A stretch of DNA of 64,000 nt from CAWARU01 sp963784575 (GCA_963784575.1 CAWARU010000001.1:930001-994000); one strand, 5' to 3'. Shown: positions 35,838-46,030, counted from the first letter of the stretch. Made by a program: numbers and translations. The notes: generated from the sequence alone by a model not told the origin.

Positions 35838-37493
35838 CTAATCTGTCACTTCTGGAATATCCGCAATTTTCAAATGCAGGTGGCTTGCTGCTAGCAATTC
35901 CTTCGTATAGGGATGTGCAGGATGCTGTAATACCTCCTCTGCTCCTCCATATTCCACCATACGACCATTTTTCATCACCGCAATACTATGCGCCATGGCT
36001 TGGACTATGGCCATATTATGGGTAATAAACAAATAGCTGAGATCGAATTCTTTTTGGAGTCGCAACAATAAGTCCAATGTCTGGGCTTGGACAGAAACAT
36101 CTAAATTGCTGGTGGGTTCATCCAATACCAAAAGACGCGGACCCAAACACAATGCACGGGCAATACACACTCTTTGTCGCTGTCCGCCAGAAAGTTCATG
36201 CGGAAATCGAAATTTAAATTCAGGTTTTAAGCCGACTTCCTGCAAAATATAATCAATGCGCTCTTCCCTTTCTGCAGCATCTCCACCAATATTCAATGCC
36301 AACATTCCTTCCAATAATATGCTCCGAATGCGCATCCGCGGATCCATTGCTGAAAAAGGGTCTTGAAAAATGATCTGAAATTCACTGCGGCTTTTTCGAA
36401 GGCGACTCTGTGACAGTAAACTCAAATCTTCCCCTAAAACACAGACTGTTCCCGAGGTCTTTTGAATCAAAGACATTACGGTCTTGCCTAAAGTCGTCTT
36501 GCCGCTGCCAGATTCACCTACCAAAGCTAAGGTTTCACCTTCGCGAATCACAAACGAGACATCATCCACCGCCTTCACGAAACCTACAGTTCTTCGAAAC
36601 AATCCTTTTTTTATGGGATAATACACTTTTAGATTTTGAACCAGCAAAACCTCGTTTTCTCTTTTATTATTTTCGTTATTTCCACTATCGGCAATACTGC
36701 CTTTCTGTTCTTTGGGACTGGCGGCAAGCAAACGTCGGGTATAGAGATGTTTTGGATTCTTCAAAACCTGTTCAAAATTGCCCTGCTCTACCACTTCCCC
36801 CGATTGCATAATGGCAACGTCAGTCGCGATACTGCTTGCCAACGCAATATCATGGGTGATAAAAAGGATCGCCATGCCAAATTCTGCTTGCAATTGCTGC
36901 ATCAATGTGATGATCTGTGCCTGGGTTGTGACATCCAAAGCTGTGGTTGGCTCGTCTGCAATGAGGAGCTTCGGTCTTCCTGCCAAGGCCATGGCAATCA
37001 TGGCGCGTTGTCTCATGCCACCCGACAATTGATGCGGATAAGATCTTGCGATTCGTTCTGAATCTGCAATATTGACCAATTCGAGAAGCCTGCAGGTTTC
37101 TTGCCTCGATTTTGAGCTTTTCATGCCTTGATGCAAACGCAGTACTTCTGCTATCTGCGCTCCAATCGTCATAATGGGATTCATAGAAGTCATTGGCTCT
37201 TGGAAAATCATGGCGATATCCCTACCTCGAATATCTCTCATTTGATATTCAGGTAAATCCAATAAATCTAATCCTCTAAATACAATGCGGCTGTCCTTGC
37301 CGAATAAGGCATTGCGCTGCAACAGTTGCAGGATTGAAAGTGCAGTCACGGATTTTCCAGAGCCAGATTCACCGAGTAGTGCAAAAGTCTGGCCTGGTTT
37401 CACTTCAAAACTCGCTTGTCGAACTGCTTCTACGTTGCCAGTTTGAGATTCTATCACGACTCTTAAGTTTTCTACTGCTAAGAGTGGCTGCAT
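35838..37493 (-). CDS. yejF: Peptide/microcin C-type ABC transporter, double ATPase subunit
   Basis: A 551-residue protein with two complete ABC cassettes in one chain. Each has Walker A (GESGSGKS), a signature (LSGGMRQR in the first, LSGGQRQR in the second) and Walker B followed by DEPT. That tandem layout is typical of YejF. It powers import of short peptides or peptide-like compounds at the inner membrane. It is the last gene of a coupled yejA-B-E-F operon, starting within the yejE stop (TAATG). Confidence 0.9.
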   Translation of the reverse strand: MQPLLAVENLRVVIESQTGNVEAVRQASFEVKPGQTFALLGESGSGKSVTALSILQLLQRNALFGKDSRIVFRGLDLLDLPEYQMRDIRGRDIAMIFQEPMTSMNPIMTIGAQIAEVLRLHQGMKSSKSRQETCRLLELVNIADSERIARSYPHQLSGGMRQRAMIAMALAGRPKLLIADEPTTALDVTTQAQIITLMQQLQAEFGMAILFITHDIALASSIATDVAIMQSGEVVEQGNFEQVLKNPKHLYTRRLLAASPKEQKGSIADSGNNENNKRENEVLLVQNLKVYYPIKKGLFRRTVGFVKAVDDVSFVIREGETLALVGESGSGKTTLGKTVMSLIQKTSGTVCVLGEDLSLLSQSRLRKSRSEFQIIFQDPFSAMDPRMRIRSILLEGMLALNIGGDAAEREERIDYILQEVGLKPEFKFRFPHELSGGQRQRVCIARALCLGPRLLVLDEPTSNLDVSVQAQTLDLLLRLQKEFDLSYLFITHNMAIVQAMAHSIAVMKNGRMVEYGGAEEVLQHPAHPYTKELLAASHLHLKIADIPEVTD

Positions 37494-38803
37494 TACACAT
37501 TCCTCGGATTTAGAGCATCTTGAATCGCTTCAGACACAATATTGGCAGAAAAGACCAATAAAAACATCAGAACAAAAGCCCCGCAAAGCGTCCACCAGAC
37601 AATCGGGTCGCGCGCCATTTCTAATCTACCGGCATTAATCATATTACCAAAGCTGAAGGTGGCAGGATCAACCCCAACCCCTATGAAGGATAGTACTGCT
37701 TCTGCTAACACTAAGCCACTGAAATCCAGAACCAAAGTGATGATCACAATATGCATTAAATTGGGCATAATATGACGAAACAAAATATTGAACTGTTTCA
37801 CGCCTAAGCCCATGGCTGCTTGAACATATTCTGCCTCTCGCAATTTCATGGTCTCCCCCCGAAGCAGACGACAAAGTCCTGTCCAAGTTGTCACCCCGAG
37901 AATGATGCAGAGTGTCAGCAACCGTAACTCAGGTTCCTGTTCTATTTTTGCCTGTAACGCCAATACCGCAGCTGCAATCAGCAACACTCCAGGAACTGAA
38001 CTTAAGGTGGTATAGATATATTGAATGATATCATCAACCCACCCTCTAAAATATCCAGCCCACATTCCGAGCACCAGGGCAAAGGGAAACATGACAATGG
38101 TAGTGACACTGCCAATGATAAGTCCAGTTCGAATGCTCTTCAGAGAAATATAAAGGACATCTTGTCCAACCTTATTAGTGCCCAGAACATGATAGTCAAA
38201 CATCAAAGCAAAGAGTGCGGATGTGACAAAAATTACTGTAAACAAGGTAATCCAAAATGAAATCCAAGGTTTTGGAGGAACAATTTTTTTTAAAATAGGC
38301 TTCAATCCAAGATAGAGTATTCCGGTAATTACAATTGCAAATATAATACCTTTCAATATTTTACCTGCAATGTCCAGCCATTTTTCCTGTTCTGAACTGA
38401 TGCCAATCCCCGCATATTGCAGCCTGGGATACACTTCAAGAACGCTGCCAGTAGATTTTTGTGTGACTTCCTTGTCATATGCCCTTAATGCGAAAGGTGC
38501 TGAGTAAGTTATTTCAAATTGAGAATTGCGAGGGCTTAAAAGCCAATCCAGTACACTCTGAGTTTGATAGTAATTGGGAGCCGCTCGATAATGCAGGCTG
38601 TCTAGAAAACCAACCAGTCCAAACCAAGCAAGAATCACGAGTGCCACCCAATAGCGGGGTTTCGAAAAAACAAAATAAAATTTCTGCCGCAGGTGTTCTG
38701 ATTTGCTGAGCCTGAAAGCCACATAGAAAAGGATAATAATAATCAAATAAAAAAGCGCATCAGTCCAATAAAATACCGGTTTCACTGTCATAGTCATTGT
38801 CAT
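37493..38803 (-). CDS. yejE: Microcin C/oligopeptide ABC transporter permease
   Basis: A 436-residue inner-membrane permease with an N-terminal segment, a periplasmic loop and about six helices. The permease EAA-like loop is EAEYVQAAMGLGVKQFNILFRHI. The DYHVLGTNKVGQDVLY motif is typical of the DppC/YejE family. It overlaps yejB by ATGA and yejF by TAATG. Confidence 0.9.
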   Translation of the reverse strand: MTMTMTVKPVFYWTDALFYLIIIILFYVAFRLSKSEHLRQKFYFVFSKPRYWVALVILAWFGLVGFLDSLHYRAAPNYYQTQSVLDWLLSPRNSQFEITYSAPFALRAYDKEVTQKSTGSVLEVYPRLQYAGIGISSEQEKWLDIAGKILKGIIFAIVITGILYLGLKPILKKIVPPKPWISFWITLFTVIFVTSALFALMFDYHVLGTNKVGQDVLYISLKSIRTGLIIGSVTTIVMFPFALVLGMWAGYFRGWVDDIIQYIYTTLSSVPGVLLIAAAVLALQAKIEQEPELRLLTLCIILGVTTWTGLCRLLRGETMKLREAEYVQAAMGLGVKQFNILFRHIMPNLMHIVIITLVLDFSGLVLAEAVLSFIGVGVDPATFSFGNMINAGRLEMARDPIVWWTLCGAFVLMFLLVFSANIVSEAIQDALNPRNV

Positions 38804-39777
38804 TGCAACCTCACCCTAGGATCTGCAAGCACATAGGAAATATCTGTCATTATCAACCCGATGATGTACAAGACAGTACCGAGAAATACCATCGAACGCA
38901 CAATGGCAAAATCCTGTTCACGGATTGCATCAATGGTATAGCTGCCAAGGCCTGGAATGCCGAAGAATGATTCTAGCAATAAACTTCCCAAAAATAACAT
39001 GGGAAGAATAGAAACAACGCCCGTCAAGATAGGAATCAAGGCATTTCTCAAGATATGATTAAATAATATTTGGACTTGCGATAATCCCTTGGCACGTGCG
39101 GTCCTGACATAATCGCGATCCATTTCTTCAAGAAATAGGGTACGATACCAGCGCACACCGGAACCTAGGCCTGCTAATATGCTGACCAAAACAGGTAAAA
39201 TTAAGAATTTAAGGCCCCACATGCCATCGACATAACCCGATATAGGAAACCATTTCAATACTTTTGCGAACATAAATTGACCACCAACAATAAAAAATAA
39301 GGTAGAAATCGATAGCAGCACAACGCACACAATAATGCCAAATACATCCAATTGGGTGGCACGGAAAAATGCGAGGAAGAGTGCCAGGCTGACATAGAGT
39401 ATAAGCGCAATGACAAGCTCTGGAATTGCAAGTTTTATGCTTGGTAAATAGCGTTCCTTTATCGCTTGTGCGATGTCACGGCCGGTATCAGAAACGCCAA
39501 AATTGAAGACGAATAATTTAAGCGATTTCTCATAGAAAATAGTCTGAGTGAACTTTGCACTACCACTTGCGGAACTATTAAAAAATAAGGGCAAATCATA
39601 GCCATGCACCTTCTTCCAATCATGCTTGGCCTGCTCTGTGACGTATTTGCCGCCAAGATGCACCCTTGCAATATCATCAGGAGAGTTCACAAAGAAGAAC
39701 AGCGCAAAGGTGAGGACATTCACTCCGATCAAAATGGGAATAGCATTCAGGATGCGACGTACAATATAAAACCACAT
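38800..39777 (-). CDS. yejB: Microcin C/oligopeptide ABC transporter permease
   Basis: A DppB/YejB-type permease of 325 residues. MWFYIVRRILNAIPILIGV at the start, the LPSIKLAIPELVIAL segment and the EAA-like loop DYVRTARAKGLSQVQILFNH identify it. The longest frame starts at 39894, but the first 39 codons overlap yejA; the ATG at 39777 shares a TAATG with the yejA stop and begins the conserved N-terminus. Confidence 0.9.
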   Translation of the reverse strand: MWFYIVRRILNAIPILIGVNVLTFALFFFVNSPDDIARVHLGGKYVTEQAKHDWKKVHGYDLPLFFNSSASGSAKFTQTIFYEKSLKLFVFNFGVSDTGRDIAQAIKERYLPSIKLAIPELVIALILYVSLALFLAFFRATQLDVFGIIVCVVLLSISTLFFIVGGQFMFAKVLKWFPISGYVDGMWGLKFLILPVLVSILAGLGSGVRWYRTLFLEEMDRDYVRTARAKGLSQVQILFNHILRNALIPILTGVVSILPMLFLGSLLLESFFGIPGLGSYTIDAIREQDFAIVRSMVFLGTVLYIIGLIMTDISYVLADPRVRLQ

Positions 39778-41924
39778 TAGATGCGTGCCCTCTTCATCTG
39801 TGCTAGCTTTTGACTTCGCATATAGAAAAATAGTAAAGAAATAAGAAATGTAATACCGAGCAGCCAGAGCGGCCAAACAATGGGTTGATTCCATTCTGCA
39901 CGAGCTGTGGCACGAGTATCGGGAAATATCTTTGAATATTTCAGGGTATTATTAATAATACCTGAAGGCTTGCCCGGCCGTACCCATTTTTGATAGAGTG
40001 CATAAGATTTAGGATAAAAGCCCCAGACAGCGGGTACATCTTGATTTAAAATAGCGAGCATCTTTCGGATGATCTGTAACCTCTCTGGACCATCTGGAAG
40101 CACACGCATGGATTCATATAATATATCGTATTCTGGATTGCTATAATTAGTAATATTCATGCCGCCATGCTTCGCAGCGCCATTTGCGCTATAGAAAAGA
40201 AATAGAAAATTTTCAGGATCTGGATAATCTGCATTCCACCCATAGAAAAAGAATTGTACTGTCCCCTGAAACATTTTATCTTGATAACGATTGACATCTG
40301 TCCCTCGTATGATCAAATGCAGCCCGAGTTTCCTAAATTGCTCGGTTATCCACGTCTGGGTAGCAATTTCAGAAGGGTCACCTGAAATTGCAGCATCTAA
40401 GTATATTGCTTGTCCCTCAGGAACTCCAGCATCCTGCAATATTTTACGGGCTTCCTGCACTCTTGCTTCTATTGAAGTTGAATCAATTGTATTCGCTGTA
40501 GAACTATCATTCACCTCATAGCCAAAAATATCAGGTGGAATGGGTCCATTCGCCAAAACCCCGCGTCCATTCAAAAAGATATTTATATAATATTGCACAT
40601 CAAATGCTTTTGAGATAGCTTGCCTTATCGCTACTGCACGCTTACCATTTCCGCCTACGGTTTCATCGAGCATATTAAATCCCCAATAGAAGAGCTCTGG
40701 GGTCACAGAAGTTTGCAAGCGAATATTTTGGGTCGCTAGTCGATTACTGATTTCGGGTGAGCCTTGAATATTAAATTTCACCGCGGTACCAAAATTGTCC
40801 GAGCTTATCCCAGACATATCATAGTAACCTTGTAAAAATTTATTCCAATAGGGTATTTGTTCTTTTTCTAAAGTAAAAATAGCTTTGTCAACACTCGGTA
40901 TTTTGCTTCCAGCAGCAGCGAGCAAACCATTATTAAGATCGCTCGGCTCCCCTTCACTTGGGTAATATGTTTCACGATAATTTGGATTTCGTTGCAAAGT
41001 CATGCGGCGATCTGGATTATTTTCGATAAGCTCATAGGGTCCAGTTCCAACCGGATACCAGTCCAAGGAAATATTGTGCCTCTCCAAACCAGGTTGTGAA
41101 TAGAATTCTGCAACTTCCCAGGGTATCGGCGCGAAAAAGGGCATGGCCAGCCAAAAACGAAATTGGGGATATTTGCCTTTGATTCTTATCTTGTAGGTGT
41201 AGCGATCAATTGCTGTTGCTCCCTCAAACTCAAAAGAACGTAAATCTACTTCTCGCGAATGATCTGAAGCCGTAACCGCAGAACTCGACAAAATCTGCTG
41301 CCTTAATTCTGATAATCCCACAATATAATTCGACATTACACCAAAAATGGGAGATGCTAATTTTGGCTCGGCCAAACGCTTTATTTGATAAACATAATCT
41401 TCCGCCACCAATTCTTTCGTTCCTGTTTCTTTGAAGTCTGATAAAACACGATAGCGACGCGCTTCGTTGGCAGTCAAATTTAAATAACGATAATTTCCTG
41501 CGGCATCTTTTGCAAAGGCAGGATGAGGTTGATAATAAATGCCAGGTTTCAATCGGATCCAATATTCACTATAGGCAACAAGAGCCCCATCCGCATCATC
41601 ATTTAATGGTTTGTTGTTGGCATCAAAATATCGGACTTCGGGCATCTCTTCGGCAGTTTGAGGCTCTAGGACATAAGGACGCTTGAGATAATTGTATTGC
41701 AGCGGTGGTTCATAGATTTGGCAAATAAAGCGCCATTCCACGTCAGAATAGGATTGCGCGGGATCGAGGTGCTTTGGATGCTCCGTAAAAGCAAAATAAA
41801 GTGTATTGGCTCTGGGGTCATCAAAGGGATAAGGGTTATTCCAAAGTCTATCTTCACAGCCAGCTAACAAGCTAGAAGCGAACAGCAAGTAACTGGCGAG
41901 CAGCATTCTGAAAGCGACTTGCAT
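39777..41924 (-). CDS. yejA: Peptide-binding lipoprotein of the yej transporter
   Basis: A SBP_bac_5 family extracellular solute-binding protein. A lipobox (SSLLAGC) after a hydrophobic stretch marks a lipoprotein anchored facing the periplasm. Typical segments are RPYVLEPQTAEEMPEV, YEYKIR-like turns and GPFDYNADYPDPENFLF-like end blocks (here YGWNADYPDPENFLF). It captures short peptides and delivers them to YejBE. The longest frame begins with TTG at 42062; I placed the start at the ATG 41924 because it leaves a normal-length signal peptide, but no clear ribosome site decides this. The C-terminal residues form an extra membrane helix (WPLWLLGITFLISLLFFY), unusual for a binding protein. Confidence 0.82.
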   Translation of the reverse strand: MQVAFRMLLASYLLFASSLLAGCEDRLWNNPYPFDDPRANTLYFAFTEHPKHLDPAQSYSDVEWRFICQIYEPPLQYNYLKRPYVLEPQTAEEMPEVRYFDANNKPLNDDADGALVAYSEYWIRLKPGIYYQPHPAFAKDAAGNYRYLNLTANEARRYRVLSDFKETGTKELVAEDYVYQIKRLAEPKLASPIFGVMSNYIVGLSELRQQILSSSAVTASDHSREVDLRSFEFEGATAIDRYTYKIRIKGKYPQFRFWLAMPFFAPIPWEVAEFYSQPGLERHNISLDWYPVGTGPYELIENNPDRRMTLQRNPNYRETYYPSEGEPSDLNNGLLAAAGSKIPSVDKAIFTLEKEQIPYWNKFLQGYYDMSGISSDNFGTAVKFNIQGSPEISNRLATQNIRLQTSVTPELFYWGFNMLDETVGGNGKRAVAIRQAISKAFDVQYYINIFLNGRGVLANGPIPPDIFGYEVNDSSTANTIDSTSIEARVQEARKILQDAGVPEGQAIYLDAAISGDPSEIATQTWITEQFRKLGLHLIIRGTDVNRYQDKMFQGTVQFFFYGWNADYPDPENFLFLFYSANGAAKHGGMNITNYSNPEYDILYESMRVLPDGPERLQIIRKMLAILNQDVPAVWGFYPKSYALYQKWVRPGKPSGIINNTLKYSKIFPDTRATARAEWNQPIVWPLWLLGITFLISLLFFYMRSQKLAQMKRARI

Positions 41925-42070
41925 CAATCTGCAAGCTATGCGCTTCAAACTACAATTCCTCAATACGGGATAGAAATGATATATGGAAAATAAGGGCATA
42001 AAAAAATTATAATCTATAAACTGCATTTTTTTAGATAAAGTTAACAAACTTATGTTTAACAATCGTTTGC

Positions 42071-42100
42071 TTGTCGCCTGCTATTGCTTGCTTGTATAAT
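42071..42100 (+). promoter_or_regulatory. Promoter candidate of fabI with downstream palindrome
   Basis: TTGTCG (42071-42076), an 18-base spacer and TATAAT (42095-42100) with an extended TG. A perfect inverted repeat TGTTCT-N5-AGAACA (42130-42146) lies about 30 bases after the -10 and could be an operator. Confidence 0.55.
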
Positions 42101-42213
42101 AGGATAACTATTTTTACGTGACTGCTCAGTGTTCTAATAAAGAACATGTTGCTTTTTTTATTTGTTTCATTTCTCTTATTTTTTGACTCTTCTCTCTTTT
42201 AAAGGAGCTTCAT

Positions 42214-43062
42214 ATGGGTTTTTTGGCTGGTAAACGTGCCTTGATTGTAGGCTTATTAAGTGATCGTTCAATTGCTGCTGGCATTGCTGCTGCCATGCAT
42301 CGCGAAGGTGCAGAATTAGCATTCACTTATCAGAACGACAAATTAAAAGATCGAGTGAATAAACTTGCTTCAGCCTGGAATTCAACACTGACTTTCGAAT
42401 GCGATGTGAGTGATGACACGCAAATTGAAAAAGCTTTTAAAGAATTGAAAAAGCACTGGGATGGTTTTGATATTTTGGTGCATTCTGTTGCATTTGCACC
42501 AGCAGACCAATTATCAGGTGACTATTTAGAACATGTGAGTAGAGAAGGCTTTCGGATAGCAAATGATGTCAGTGCGTACAGTTTTGCTGCACTTGCTAAA
42601 GCTGCATATCCTTTCATGGAAGGGCGCGATGGATCACTTTTAACTCTCACGTACTACGGAGCAGAAAAGGTTTTCCCAAATTACAACACCATGGGTCTCG
42701 CCAAAGCTTGCTTAGAAGCTAATGTACGTTATATGGCAGCGAGTTTAGGACCAAAAGGTATACGAGTAAACGCAATTTCTGCAGGGCCCATTCGTACTTT
42801 GGCTGCATCCGGAATCAGCGATTTTCGCAAGATGCTGGATTACAATCAGCGCGTCGCACCGATGAGACAAAACGTTACCATCGAACAAGTCGGCAATACC
42901 GCAGCATTTCTTTGCTCTGATTTGGCTTCTGGAATTACGGGCGAGATTGTGTATGTGGACAATGGCTTTAATATTATGGGAATGATGGATTTTGGAAGTT
43001 CTGAAGGTGGCGCCACCGCAGGATCAGAATCTAGTGCCTCTCAAACAAAAGTTGCTTCATAA
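42214..43062 (+). CDS. fabI: Enoyl-[acyl-carrier-protein] reductase (NADH)
   Basis: A 282-residue short-chain dehydrogenase. The N-terminal GLLSDRSIAAGIAAAMHREG is the FabI NAD site. The catalytic Tyr-x6-Lys is in NYNTMGLAKACLE; the substrate-binding loop is GPIRTLAASGI. It reduces enoyl-ACP in the last step of each fatty-acid elongation cycle and is the usual triclosan target. The last 20 residues are a Ser/Ala/Thr-rich tail beyond the usual end. AAAGGAG seven bases before the ATG supports the start. Confidence 0.95.
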   Translation: MGFLAGKRALIVGLLSDRSIAAGIAAAMHREGAELAFTYQNDKLKDRVNKLASAWNSTLTFECDVSDDTQIEKAFKELKKHWDGFDILVHSVAFAPADQLSGDYLEHVSREGFRIANDVSAYSFAALAKAAYPFMEGRDGSLLTLTYYGAEKVFPNYNTMGLAKACLEANVRYMAASLGPKGIRVNAISAGPIRTLAASGISDFRKMLDYNQRVAPMRQNVTIEQVGNTAAFLCSDLASGITGEIVYVDNGFNIMGMMDFGSSEGGATAGSESSASQTKVAS

Positions 43063-43103
43063 ATACAAAATAATACTAATTGTTCAGTTACTTGCCTTCC
43101 TGG

Positions 43104-43166
43104 CCACGTGCTTCGCACTCGCAATGACGCAAGTTCAATGCGTCATTGCGAGTGCGAAGCACGTGG
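43104..43166. repeat. Long perfect hairpin repeat (CACGTGCTTCGCACTCGCAA family)
   Basis: Two perfect 28-base arms (43104-43131 and 43139-43166) flank a 7-base loop. The same arm sequence recurs at 59414-59442. It lies between fabI and a convergent gene, so it may also end transcription. Similar repeats with CGTCATTGCGAG are widespread in intracellular bacteria. Confidence 0.8.
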
Positions 43167-43179
43167 CAATCCAGAGGAA

Positions 43180-43791
43180 TTACAAACTTATCGATAATTG
43201 ATACTGGTGAACCGGACGTCTAACAGCCGGATAATGTCTATGTCCGTGGTGCGAAACATGCCTCACATTGTGATACCGCCCAGAAAATTGCCGAACATGT
43301 CTGTGCATTCTAGGACCGTGACCGTGCCCGTGACCGCGATGATATCCATTCCCATGACCATAATATGGCCCATGATTATGACTTCGAACATACGGTCTAG
43401 CATACACTCTTGGAAGATTTCTTTGTCTCATCGCATTACGATAGCCTTGGGTATAGCCTCTGCCATAGCCACGTCCGTATCCATTGTGATAGGCATTACG
43501 TTGCGCATTTGCTTGTCTAGCCCTGGCAACAGAATTTCTTGCTACAGGGCGTTGTTGCGCTCGATTGACTGCCCTGCTGCTTCCCTGTCTTTGAACAGCA
43601 TGGTTATTTTGCTGATATTGATGATTCTGATGATTCTGATGATTAACACGGTGATAAGGCGCATGACGATAGTTATAACTGGGATAATTCACCAATGAAA
43701 TTGTGAAAGAGGATTCCGCACAAATTGCTTCACATCCAAAAATCATTATTAAAATACTTGAAACCGTAAAAATGTTTTTCAAAGTTGTCAT
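43180..43791 (-). CDS. Secreted His/Asn/Arg-rich low-complexity protein
   Basis: A 203-residue protein with an N-terminal signal peptide (about 1-26, IFTVSSILIMIFGCEAICA). The mature part is rich in His, Asn, Gln, Arg, Tyr and Gly: repeated NHQNHQ, NGYGRGYGRGY and GHGHGHGP segments. His clusters could bind metal ions, and Arg/Tyr/Gly stretches could bind nucleic acid or polyanions. No family is recognised. Although repetitive, the presence of a clean signal peptide and a consistent frame argues that it is real. An antisense frame (43198-43698) mirrors its composition. Confidence 0.65.
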   Translation of the reverse strand: MTTLKNIFTVSSILIMIFGCEAICAESSFTISLVNYPSYNYRHAPYHRVNHQNHQNHQYQQNNHAVQRQGSSRAVNRAQQRPVARNSVARARQANAQRNAYHNGYGRGYGRGYTQGYRNAMRQRNLPRVYARPYVRSHNHGPYYGHGNGYHRGHGHGHGPRMHRHVRQFSGRYHNVRHVSHHGHRHYPAVRRPVHQYQLSISL

Positions 43792-43961
43792 AAATTTTCT
43801 CTCAATTTTTCTAAAAGTTAGTTGATAGAAAATTGCTTTATAATCATAGTTAGCAGTTAGCTTTGATTCTTATTAAAGGCTGTTTTTAAACAAGCACATT
43901 CCCCTATAATTCAGAGCAATCATTTGTTTAGACGAGATCATTATCCAAGCTCATTTATTTT

Positions 43962-43978
43962 TTGTCAACAGGCCCTAG
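43962..43978. repeat. One-ended remnant of the CTAGGGCCTGTTGAC element
   Basis: TTGTCAACAGGCCCTAG matches one end of the element at 24603-24747. The CTA inside it (43975-43977) is the complement of the TAG stop codon of the MazG-like gene. Confidence 0.6.
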
Positions 43979-44376
43979 TCATTTTCCAGGGCTAGCTTGG
44001 CTTTTGCTTTATCCCAATACGACATTAAAGTTTTCACGGATTGATTTTTTAAATTCTCCAAACCATCCTGTCTTGCTAGATCCATCACCAACTTCAATCT
44101 TCTCTGATATTTATGAGTACTGATTTTCAATGCTTCGTATGGATCACATCCGCAGAAGAATGCAAGGCTCATGGTTGCATGGATCAAATCGCCAATTTCC
44201 TCTTGTAAATGCGCAGTATTCCCTTTCTCACTTGCTTCTTTAATCTCATTGCATTCACTTCTTATCTGATCAAATATCTGTTCCATATTTTCCCAGTAGA
44301 ACCCAAATTCCTTTGAAACTTCCTCCTCGCGCACAACTGTGCGAAACAAATCTTCTGCATGTCCTGTTTCAATCAT
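43975..44376 (-). CDS. MazG-like nucleotide pyrophosphohydrolase
   Basis: A 133-residue all-alpha protein. The motif ECNEIKE ... LQEEIGDLIH (EExxE with ExxD) fits the single-domain MazG family that hydrolyses (d)NTPs to monophosphates and may clear aberrant nucleotides. AAAGGATG precedes the ATG. Its stop codon TAG is contributed by a repeat end, so the original C-terminus may have been different. Confidence 0.8.
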   Translation of the reverse strand: MIETGHAEDLFRTVVREEEVSKEFGFYWENMEQIFDQIRSECNEIKEASEKGNTAHLQEEIGDLIHATMSLAFFCGCDPYEALKISTHKYQRRLKLVMDLARQDGLENLKNQSVKTLMSYWDKAKAKLALEND

Positions 44377-44484
44377 ATTTCATCCTTTTATTTGAACTTT
44401 ATGTGAAGTTTATGTGAACCGGATCGGCATCTATTCCTTGATATTTATTCCTATATTTTTACATTTCATGAATCACACTTACAA

Positions 44485-45870
44485 TCATGCAAATTTTCGT
44501 GATTTAACATCCTTTGGGTCCGCGTCCTTTCTATTTTCTTCGGATAATGCTTTTTCGGGCATATCTTTTTCGGGTACACCTTTATCAGGACTTGTTGAGT
44601 CACTCATTAAGTGCTCTCTCAATTTCCCTGCATTTTCAATCACTTTTCCACTATCAATACTGCGCTCAATTTGCTCATGAATAAGCGGGTTTGTCACTGC
44701 TTGATTTGAAAATTTTAAATTCTGATAGAAGGGCATAAAGTGAAATTGCAGGACTTCTATAGGAATTTTTTGGAGGTTTATAGGATAAATAGCTCTTAAA
44801 CCAATCGCAATTCTCATCATTTCTCTTTGGATTGGATAGAGATTCATCATAAACTTTGCGAGTTTTTGATCTGAATGCAGTTTTACTGCCAAATCTACCG
44901 CAGTAAAACCCTCTTTATTTTTGAGTGTTAAATCTGCTCCGCGCTCTACTAGCAGTTGTACCATCTCCTTTTGGTTTCCTCTGACAGCATGATGTAATGG
45001 TGTATCGCCGTTAGAATCAATTTGGGTAACATGACAAGAGGATTGCAATAATTCTTCCGCCCGTTTGCAATCACCTTCTCTGCAAACCTTAAAGAAAGAT
45101 TCATAATCTTCAATAACTTTGATAATTTTAGTTCTGACTTCAACGAAGTATTTATCCTGAGGGTGCGCTAGATCCATTACGCGTTTAGCGACATCTAAAG
45201 CAGTTTCATTGAATTCTCGATCTTTTATGTCTGCCCTGACACCACAACGCAACAAAAATACCACAGCTTCATAGCTGCCATTATTAGCAGCTAAGTGTAA
45301 GTGTGTTTGTCCGCCTGGCCAAAATTCAGCATCCGGCCTTTGATGATGAATATCTGCTCCAGCAGCTATCAGCATTTCCATAATATGCACATCACCTCTT
45401 GCCGCTGCATGCATCAAGGGCGTGTAACCAGGATCAACGCCGCAAGGATACACAAAATTAACCAAACTGGGATTTTTATCTAGCATGATGCGAACTGATT
45501 CACGTCTTGCTTTATCATCTTCTCCGTTCTGATTAGTAGAATAATAGATGGCTGTCGCCAAGGCATTATAACCACGAAACATATTTGCATTTTCAGGCAC
45601 TACATAATCCAAAGTAATATTCGCATATTCTAATAATTCCCGCGCAAATTTTGGACAATTTTGTTGAAATGCAAGGTATAGTGGCGGCTGAAAATTAACT
45701 ATTTCATTTATAGAATGTTCTGCAACAAAACCATTCATTAGAAAAAAATCTTTTAAAGTACTCGATAAATCACCAATTTTTGTAGCCTCTTTTTTGGCTT
45801 TGACTTCCAATGTGAGTTTTGTAATTGCTTCTTCTGATTTGTCTTTTGTTTCTAGAGCTGTACTAGACAT
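44485..45870 (-). CDS. Ankyrin-repeat protein
   Basis: A 461-residue protein. At least five ankyrin repeats are visible at about 60-350: TPLMHAAARGDVHIMEMLIAAGAD, QTHLHLAANNGSYEAV, NETALDVAKRVMDL, DTPLHHAVRGNQKEMVQLLVERGAD and GFTAVDLAVKLHS (given in part). The C-terminal region is helical and ends with a charged tail (DPKDVKSRKFA). AAGGAG seven bases upstream supports the ATG. In this group of bacteria such proteins are often type IV secretion substrates, but no secretion signal can be proven from sequence. Confidence 0.82.
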   Translation of the reverse strand: MSSTALETKDKSEEAITKLTLEVKAKKEATKIGDLSSTLKDFFLMNGFVAEHSINEIVNFQPPLYLAFQQNCPKFARELLEYANITLDYVVPENANMFRGYNALATAIYYSTNQNGEDDKARRESVRIMLDKNPSLVNFVYPCGVDPGYTPLMHAAARGDVHIMEMLIAAGADIHHQRPDAEFWPGGQTHLHLAANNGSYEAVVFLLRCGVRADIKDREFNETALDVAKRVMDLAHPQDKYFVEVRTKIIKVIEDYESFFKVCREGDCKRAEELLQSSCHVTQIDSNGDTPLHHAVRGNQKEMVQLLVERGADLTLKNKEGFTAVDLAVKLHSDQKLAKFMMNLYPIQREMMRIAIGLRAIYPINLQKIPIEVLQFHFMPFYQNLKFSNQAVTNPLIHEQIERSIDSGKVIENAGKLREHLMSDSTSPDKGVPEKDMPEKALSEENRKDADPKDVKSRKFA

Positions 45871-46030
45871 TATGATCTCCTTATATTTAATTGAGTAAGA
45901 TGGTTAAATTTATATCGAATCTTTTTACTGTTAGATAATACCAAATAATATTAAATTATGTGAACTTTTTCTAAGATAACTTTACCATACAATTGCAGAT
46001 CCCTCTAGAGATTTTTTGAATACCACTAAA

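Noticed and set aside
43198..43698. 166-codon ORF opposite the His-rich gene
   Set aside because: Composition shadow (Met/Ile/Ser-rich) with no signal or domain; the opposite strand has a signal peptide.
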